From contig JANJXV010000024.1 of the NCBI GenBank assembly GCA_024803745.1, forward strand, positions 18,857,927 through 18,921,926: DNA of 64,000 bases. Direction: 5' to 3'. A program made the position numbers and the translations under genes. Shown one piece after another: positions 58,061-64,000 of this stretch. Positions within the stretch are counted from its first letter, which is position 1. Each line of letters begins with the position of its first letter. The stretch comes from Megascapheus bottae. Its lineage: Eukaryota > Chordata > Mammalia > Rodentia > Geomyidae. The notes below the pieces were generated by a model. That model saw only the letters and a program-made list of their open reading frames with translations, was not told the DNA's origin and did not search any database.

Positions 58061-59457
58061 CCACTAATCATACAATTGCAATCCTCCCTACTTGATACGT
58101 TCTGTGAGAGCAATAAGCAAATATTTGTCCTTGTGTTTGTTTCAGTGCCTGACATGTGAACTCAAGAACTTGCTGGTGAGTGAAAGGTAATAAGAGAAGG
58201 CAGGGATACTATGCGGTGAAGGAGTTCAGACATGGAAGAAGGCTAATCTGCTGGACATCACTTGTGAGGAAAAGAGTGGAAATCAGCTTCCAAGATGTTG
58301 CCCAGTAATTCCCTGCCTAGCTCCATTCACCTATTCCTCTTTTTGTACAGTCCCTTACCACAGTGACTCAGTTCTGTCCTGTGTGACCAGCAGAATCATT
58401 TCCCTGGCTAAATCAGTAAAGGTATTACTGTGGATCCCTCATTCTGAGGATGCCCAAAATCATGCTGTGGTGCCATGCCTATATCAGAAAGGAAACAGGA
58501 AAAAGTAGGACAGAGGGCAGGAGGAATGGAGAAACAAAGATAAAAAGGAGGAGAACAGAAGCAGGGATGGGAAGGAAAGGAGGAGTTAAAAGGAGTACAG
58601 AAAGACAAAAGGAGAAAGAGACATGTAGAATGGAAGGAAAAATGGATCCAGTGAAATGCTAAGATCTGAACAGTCTCTGAGTTCTTTAAGCATATTTTGT
58701 TTTTCCTTCACAACAACTCAATAGCCTCTAATGATTTCAGATCATGTGGAAAGCTCCACATACTGTACTTCATTCTGATCTGAAGTTTAAAAAAAAAGCT
58801 GACAACTATACAGAAAGATTAACGTATCATGCACCTAAATGGTCACCAGAAAAACAAATAATCTGAGTTTAAGATTAAGGCCTTATCTGGGTCTAGCCAT
58901 GAAAGAATCCACTAACAGATTCTCAGCATTCCTTTCACTGAGATCATCAGGCCCCATTTCTTGGGCTGTGCATTAGGATAACCTATTCAAAAGAGAAATG
59001 TATCTAAGAGGGAAGTTTTAATACCCATAAAATTCTCTATCCCAAGATAGGATAGTTCTTTGGCCTGAGAGTTTGTGTTCCTTTAAGGACTACTGTAACT
59101 CTAAGAATCACCTCCTTATGCTAATTCAAGAAGGAGCAGCACTGGCCTTTAACTAAAGAGGAACATGAAGAAACTTGTTCTGTAAAGATCTATTAACAAA
59201 ATAATCTGCCTGGCATACAAATGTAAGAGGAGACAACTGGAGGCAAGGTTCAAATGCAGAGTACCAGCAGTGAGAAAAACACCAAGTGAGGGCATGTGGC
59301 CCTGCATTCAATCTCACATAGTGGCACAATCAAAGGGAGGGGAAAGAATGCTCAAAACCAGAAGAAAATCAAAAGTCAGCAAGATTCCCTACCCTGACAT
59401 TCTCCAGTGGAGAAGTCCAATACCGCACTGAGAACAGACTCTTTAAAACTTATTCCA

Positions 59458-59712
59458 AGCCAGGCGCGGTGGCTCATGCTTGTAATACTAGCTGCTCAGG
59501 AGGCTGGGATCTGAAGATCATGGTTCAAAGCCAGATTGGGCACTAAAAAAACATGAGACTCTTATCTCCAATTAATCACTAGAAAATGGGAAGTGGGGCT
59601 GTGGCTCAAGGGGTAGGGCAGTAGCAAAGAGCTCAAGGACAACACCCAGGCCTTGAGCTGAAGAGTTCAAGGACAGTGCCCAGGCCCAGAGTTCAAGCCC
59701 CATGACCCAGAA
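59458..59712 (+). mobile_element. B1-Geo SINE
   Basis: CAGGCGCGGTGGCTCATGCT retains 7SL-like CpGs; Geo part and CCAGAGTTCAAGCCCCATGA; tail of AAAC units. Confidence 0.85.
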
Positions 59713-59822
59713 AAACAAACAAACAAACAAAAAAACCCTTACTCGAAGTACTTAAAATATCTGCCATCCCTCTAAGAAAATAAAACACATTTCAATAAGA
59801 AATGTATATATTAACCCTATAA

Positions 59823-59995
59823 TGTGGCCTAGTGGTAGAGTGCTTTCCTAGCATGCACGAAGCCCTAGGTTCGATTCATCAGTACTACATATACAGAAAA
59901 AGCTGGAAGTGGTGCTGTGGCAGAGCACTAGCCTTGAGCCAAAGTGCCCAAGATTAGTGCCCAGGCCCTCAGTTCAAGCCCCAGGACTGACAAAA
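59823..59995 (+). mobile_element. IDL-Geo SINE whose tail became (GGAA)n
   Basis: GTGGCCTAGTGGTAGAGTGC, TAGGTTCGATTCATCAGTA, then Geo part CCGAG-free AAGTGGTGCTGTGGCAGAGC and CCCCAGGACTGAC followed by the GGAA tract. Confidence 0.85.
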
Positions 59996-59996
59996 A

Positions 59997-60130
59997 GAAA
60001 GGAAGGAAGGAAGGAAGGAAGGAAGGAAGGAAGGAAGGAAGGAAGGAAGGAAGGAAGGAAGGAAGGAAGAAAGAAAGAAAGAAAGGAAGGAAGGAAGGAA
60101 GGAAGGAAGGAAGGAAGGAAGGAAGGAAGG
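59997..60130 (+). repeat. (GGAA)n microsatellite with a GAAA interruption
   Basis: About 17 GGAA units, a short AAAG stretch and about 15 more units, grown on the IDL-Geo tail, 520 bases from exon 2. Confidence 0.97.
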
Positions 60131-60385
60131 TATATATGCTTTGGAGAGCTTGAATACCTGCAGAATAAAATTGAAAATATTTTAAGGAATTTAAAATTAG
60201 GAAAACAAAACTTCAACAATATGCTATTCATGATACTACTGCTAAGCATGATAAAGTAATCAAGAGAAGTCTAAGAATGTTCATCAAGGTTCCAGACATA
60301 TGAGGTCCATAGGACTTTCTGGAAATGGGTCAAGAGGGTGCCTAAGAAGCTCCTAAGATCAACAGCAGTCAAAAAAAAAAGTCCT

Positions 60386-60468
60386 TGGGCTGGGAGGTAG
60401 CTCAGTGGCAAGGCACTTGCCTAGCAAGTGCAACATCCTGGGTTTGATCCCCAGTACCAAAAAAGAAA
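60386..60468 (+). mobile_element. ID-type SINE monomer
   Basis: GGGCTGGGAGGTAGCTCAGT, GCCTAGCAAGTGCAACATCC and GGGTTTGATCCCCAGTACC followed by an A-rich tail: a plain ID element with no Geo half, about 180 bp from exon 2. Confidence 0.88.
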
Positions 60469-60649
60469 AGACAAAAACAAAAATACAGTTTAAAAAAAAA
60501 TCCTTTATCAGAACAAAAAAGAATGTGATCACTGGAAACAATAGACTTCTTGAACCTGCAGGAATTATTACCCAGAGAAGACAGGCTGATTTGCAAATGA
60601 CCCCCTGAAGGAGTTACAATCATGTGTTTCACCATCTCTGAGTTTTTAC

Positions 60650-60866
60650 CATCATTGAGGCTGTCGCTGGTGGCCGCCTGGGTGAAAGGTGACTGGGCCC
60701 GGGGCTCCTCGCACAGGGAGTAGCTGTGCTCAGCTTGGATGAGAGGCGCTGGGGAGGTGGGAGATGGCGCCACCTCCATCACTTCGCTCTTCTCTGAGAG
60801 GAAAGGGTCATTCAGGAGCTGACCCAAGACGTTCTGGGAAAACTCATCCAGAAGTTCTGAGAAGTG
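60650..60866 (-). CDS. CREB3L2: CREB3L2 exon 2 (N-terminal activation region)
   Basis: Codes residues 35-106, starting HFSELLDEFSQ and ending TSDSLND, with the family-typical stretch LIQAEHSYSLCEEPR. The acceptor is ttcttgcag and the donor is G|GTAAAA; start phase 0, end phase 1, 217 bp. This is the acidic and serine-rich part of the cytosolic activation domain. Related CREB3L1 also has an IQAEHSYSL motif, which supports the family call. Compared with human CREB3L2 as I recall it there are a few substitutions (for example QAATSDSLND for HITTSDSFND). The intron before it runs off the right end of the window. Confidence 0.95.
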
Positions 60867-61589
60867 CTGCAAGAAACAACAGGAGAACAACTTAAGTTTT
60901 CCTTTCCCATCTCCTCATACATACTCTAGTCACATCCTCTGGAGCAAAAATAGCCAGCCCTCCATTATGTAAAGTCACTCATGTATAATACCCATTTGTC
61001 TATTTCTGCCTAGTAAACTGTTAAGTTTAATAGCATAAAATAACCCTGATTTATGATTCCTTTCTGATCTGTGGTGAGGCTGGTTGAATGAGCTGATTTT
61101 ACTGGGGTTTCCTGATACAGCTTCATTGAACTGGAGGGCTAGCAGGGTGTTGGGCTGGCCGGAAGCAGCTGTCTCGTAGAAGGCATGTTTCATGATTAAT
61201 AAAACAACAAAAAAAAAATCTGAATGGTTTCCACAAGTCATGGGACATCTCTACCCCCATAGTCGCCAAAGGAAGGCACAAACTGGGTTCACGGTACAGG
61301 AAAATAGACTGTGTCTTGAGGAGAAGAATGGCAGAATGGTATTGAGAGCAGCTGGAGCAGGGCGAGAGTCCCTGGGGACCGCAGCTGTGTTCTGCTACCT
61401 TTTCCACTGGCATTATCTGTAAAGAAGCTATCCCCCAATTTCATAACCTTGAGCATGATTAAAGTCAAGATCAAAGGTACCGAGGCAGTGGAATAGTCTA
61501 GATCTGGAATGACCCCAAAGGTTCACGTGTGAAGAGTCTTGGTTTCCTGCCTTCAGATTCCATTACCTCTTTAAAAAGGTGGACCCCAG

Positions 61590-61772
61590 GGGGCTGGGAG
61601 CTTGGCCAAGTAGTGGAGTGCTTGCCTAGCACGCCTGAAGCCCTGGGTTTGATCACTTGGTAGCACATACACAGAAAAAGCCAGAAGTGGTGCTGAGGCT
61701 TGAGCTAAACGTGCTCAAGGACAGTGCTCAGGCACTGAGTTCAGGCCCCAGGACTGGTTAAAAAAAAAAAAT
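61590..61772 (+). mobile_element. IDL-Geo SINE
   Basis: GGGCTGGGAGCTTGGCCAAG, CTTGCCTAGCACGCCTGAAG, then Geo part (shortened) and an A tail. Confidence 0.85.
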
Positions 61773-62117
61773 GGGGCCTAGTGGGAGGCTGTCAGGAGAT
61801 TGTGTGGCCCTCATGGGAAGTGTAGGATTGTAGTCTCTTTCTTTTTCACAGGATCACTTTCAACCAGGAGGTGGACGGCCTTGCTCATCTATGAGCCTTC
61901 CCTCTACTCCATACTATGCTTCCGGGTCTAAATTGCAAAGGTAACGAATCATGGGCTAACGTCTCCAAAACGGGAAGCTAAAAGAAAACCTTTCTTTTTA
62001 GAAGTTGATTACCTTAGGCATTTCTCAGAGTGACAGAAAACACTCAAGAGTCAGGTTCTCTATTCTATTCTACAGCCTGGACTTTGTTCCTGTTTTCCCA
62101 TAATCTCCTTATAGTCT

Positions 62118-62130
62118 GTCTGTCTGTCTG

Positions 62131-62213
<83 letters not shown>
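62118..62213 (+). repeat. (CTGT)n/(CT)n microsatellite
   Basis: CTGT units, CTCTGT units and CT runs over about 95 bases in intron 1. Confidence 0.96.
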
Positions 62214-62216
<3 letters not shown>

Positions 62217-62399
62217 CCTTTCCCCCCCAACCACCAACATCATGAACTTCCCTCCCATCAATATGTTGTGGACAATATGCTAGAGATAATCCTCGAAATG
62301 TCTAGATCTCTTGTTCTACTGCCCTACTCTGAAGGAACCAAAGCCCCATGCACCTGCTCTCCTTGACAGAGATATATTGGTGATGCAAGGATGGGCACA

Positions 62400-62580
62400 G
62401 CAACATTTCTCAACCCAAACGACAGACATAGCGGACAGGTAATTCTTCTCATGGCAGAGCTATCTTACCGTATATTGTGAGATGTTTAGCAGCATCCTTG
62501 GTCTCTGGCCACTAGATGCCAATAATACTCCCCAAGGTCTCAAGACAAAAGTGTCTCCAGACACTGCCAAATATCAAATG
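62400..62580 (-). mobile_element. MER20-like hAT-Charlie DNA transposon remnant
   Basis: On the plus strand it reads CAACATTTCTCAACCC, then GATGTTTAGCAGCATCC, CCACTAGATGCCAATA and GTGTCTCCAGACACTGCCAA, which is the reverse complement of the MER20 consensus as I recall it. Both outer parts are eroded. Lies in intron 1 of CREB3L2. Confidence 0.75.
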
Positions 62581-63839
62581 CATTTACATACAGAAGACTG
62601 CCACCAGCTGTCTGTTCTCACCTCAGCTGTCAATCACTGAACGTCACCTCCATGCTACTCATCACCCCTCTGCCTACAGCACTTCACACTCCATTTAGTG
62701 CCAGAAGGTTTAGAAATTCAAACAGGCCCAAGGTGAGAGGAAAATTCTGATTTTACAGTTACCAAATGTTAATTTGAGAAAGACACTGGGAATGCAAGAT
62801 AAGTAAGACAGAAAAGCTCCTGCTTTCCCAGGTCCATTACTGTTTGGAGTGGTAAAATTCTCAAATTTCTAGATACATATGGACTACATGGGGGAAATCT
62901 TAAGACATAAGTTCTGATTCACAGATCTAGGCAGGGCCCAAAGCCTTCATTTCTAACCAACTTCCAGGTAAGGCTGCTAACCTAGCAAGGACAAGAATCA
63001 CAGCAAGGCTAAGGTTAGAACCAGATTTCCTGAGTATACGATGATCAGAAGTTGGCATCACATTCCCTAAAAGCATATCTTCAGAGCCTGTCCAAGACAG
63101 GATACAGAGCGTTCAATGGAGTTCCTTGGAAAGCCCAAATTAAAACACCAAAAAGAGAGGTAACAGAAGGTAAAATGCTAAAGCAAGAACTGAACGCACA
63201 GTCCCTCTGGTTCCAAACCACAATTCTGTTCCCTGGGTTACAAAGCGCTGGCCAATCTTGCCAGCCTTCTGGAATTCTGTTCTATCCGGTACTGAAGCAA
63301 AGCTACCCAGGTCTGGCTTGCCTGCTGACATTCTGTTTTCCCTCTCCTGAGCAGCACTAATGAATGTTTTCATGAACATTCCTGGATAACCAATAATAAA
63401 CTTTCTCCAGCTCTGCTCACCTTCTCCAGGCTCCCCCCTACTTTGGATAATACACTCCTTACCATGTTATGAAAACAATTTAGCCCTAATGACAGGCAGT
63501 CCTGAAGGAATTTATAGTTGTTATCAAGTGCATTATTATGACAGTCCCCTCTGGAGAAAAGAATCTCCCCAGAAGCAAGGACCAACTGTGCCCTCACCCC
63601 CTCCCAACCTGGGGGAGGGGGGCACAGGTAAGCAGAGTAGGTCCAGGGCTTAGGAAGTGCTCATACAGTGCCACCAGTCGCCATGATTCAGCCCAGCCAA
63701 AGGGCTCCCTCTGGGTCTCTTTAGAAGCTGCAGGCTCCTGGACTCAGCAGAAAGGGCAACTGCCTCTGCTGGTACAGGTTTTGGGTCAGTACCAGTTCAT
63801 CATCCTACCTGCCAGAGATAAGCATTCTAGAGAATGATT

Positions 63840-63985
63840 TGAACTCAGGGCCTTGAGCTTGCTAAGGTTGTCACTCTACCTCTTGAGCCACATCTCTAGA
63901 CATGTTTTGTGCTTCTGCTAATTATTTTTGAGATATTGTCTTGCTTCCCAAAGTTGCTGGGATAAGAGGCTCATAGCATCTTCTC
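63840..63985 (-). mobile_element. Old SINE, diverged, at the window edge
   Basis: TTGAACTCAGGGCCTTGAGC, CTCTACCTCTTGAGCCACAT and AAGTTGCTGGGATAAGAGGC keep the block order of a B1-Geo-type SINE in reverse. Confidence 0.55.
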
Positions 63986-64000
63986 CAGCTTCCCCTCTGT

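Larger units (their letters stand above)
50405..60649 (-). other. CREB3L2: CREB3L2 intron 2
   Basis: About 10.2 kb between exons 2 and 3. It holds many SINEs, two (CA)n tracts, LINE2- and MIR-like remnants (56,520-58,170), a purine-rich tract (58,490-58,640) and a (GGAA)n tract. Unassigned stretches are 52,190-52,830, 53,150-54,560 and 58,170-59,450. Open frames at 52,295-52,711 (minus) and 53,070-53,627 (plus) show no recognisable protein and no splice context. Confidence 0.85.
18655..64000 (-). other. CREB3L2: CREB3L2 gene, partial (exons 2-12; exon 1 and promoter outside window)
   Basis: Eleven minus-strand exons splice in frame into the CREB3L2 (BBF2H7) protein from about residue 35 to the C-terminal NTTF. 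The product is an ER-anchored bZIP factor; site-1 and site-2 proteases release its N-terminal half, which enters the nucleus and induces secretory-pathway genes such as SEC23A (known for the family). Every visible exon edge has an AG acceptor and a GT donor, and phases match at all ten internal junctions. Coding length from exon 2 is 1,461 bp including stop; with the 34 residues known for exon 1 this gives 520 aa, the usual mammalian length. No frameshift or premature stop is seen, so this is the functional gene and not a processed copy. Residue numbers in the exon entries assume a 34-residue exon 1. The 3' end is inferred. Confidence 0.93.
60867..64000 (-). other. CREB3L2: CREB3L2 intron 1, 3' part
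   Basis: Ends at the exon 2 acceptor. It contains an IDL-Geo SINE (61,590-61,772), a CTGT/CT microsatellite (62,118-62,213), a MER20 DNA-transposon copy (62,400-62,580) and an old SINE fragment at the window edge. The stretch 62,600-63,830 looks unique; I see no exon in it. Confidence 0.85.

Noticed and set aside
62510..62525. CTCF-like CCACTAGATGCCA
   Set aside because: It has C where the core needs G and is simply part of the MER20 element.

Overview
This is a window of mammalian nuclear DNA, almost certainly from a rodent. It carries one recognisable protein-coding gene, split into exons on the minus strand. The rest is introns, flanking DNA and a dense load of retrotransposon copies and microsatellites. 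The commonest repeats are dimeric SINEs. One family has a tRNA-Ala/ID-like head joined to a second unit containing an 'agtggtgctgaggctcaagtgg'-type core. The other has a B1/7SL-like head joined to the same second unit. The first architecture matches the published description of IDL-Geo, a SINE restricted to Geomyoidea (kangaroo rats, pocket mice, pocket gophers). I therefore infer a geomyoid rodent. That is inference from repeat structure, not a database match.

The gene is CREB3L2 (BBF2H7), an ER-membrane bZIP transcription factor activated by regulated intramembrane proteolysis. Exons 2 to 12 are present from 60,866 down to the stop codon at 24,089-24,091. All eleven exons join in frame through GT...AG junctions to give 486 codons plus a stop-coding remainder (1,461 bp including stop). 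Adding the 34 residues known for mammalian exon 1 gives 520, the usual protein length. Exon 1 and the promoter lie to the right of the window. A long 3'UTR of about 5.4 kb probably runs to a cluster of AATAAA signals near 18,672-18,762.

Layout: 1-18,650 is intergenic DNA downstream of CREB3L2. It holds many SINEs, an L1 fragment nested in a SINE, an ancient L1, a 2.15-kb 5'-truncated L1 with perfect target duplications, and a 28-bp perfect palindrome. 18,650-24,088 is the putative 3'UTR, with two long GA/CT tracts, a SINE and an antisense L1 tail. 24,089-28,641 holds exons 12-9 (luminal domain, S1P site, transmembrane helix, end of the zipper). 28,642-40,677 is intron 8, with an ERVL-MaLR-type LTR, a diverged direct duplication, a well preserved IDL-Geo, a very short L1 with a 16-bp target duplication, and a solo ERV2-type LTR with a 6-bp target duplication. 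40,678-50,404 holds exons 8-3 (bZIP and regulatory region) with a consensus-perfect CTCF motif and a 12-bp-arm hairpin in intron 7. 50,405-64,000 is intron 2, exon 2 and part of intron 1, with a (GGAA)n tract seeded on a SINE tail and a MER20 copy.

I found no RNA gene, CRISPR array or previously undescribed multi-gene system. The most unusual items are the sharing of one right-hand unit between two SINE families, the clean solo LTR, the perfect palindromes, and the CTCF-consensus site beside the DNA-binding exons.
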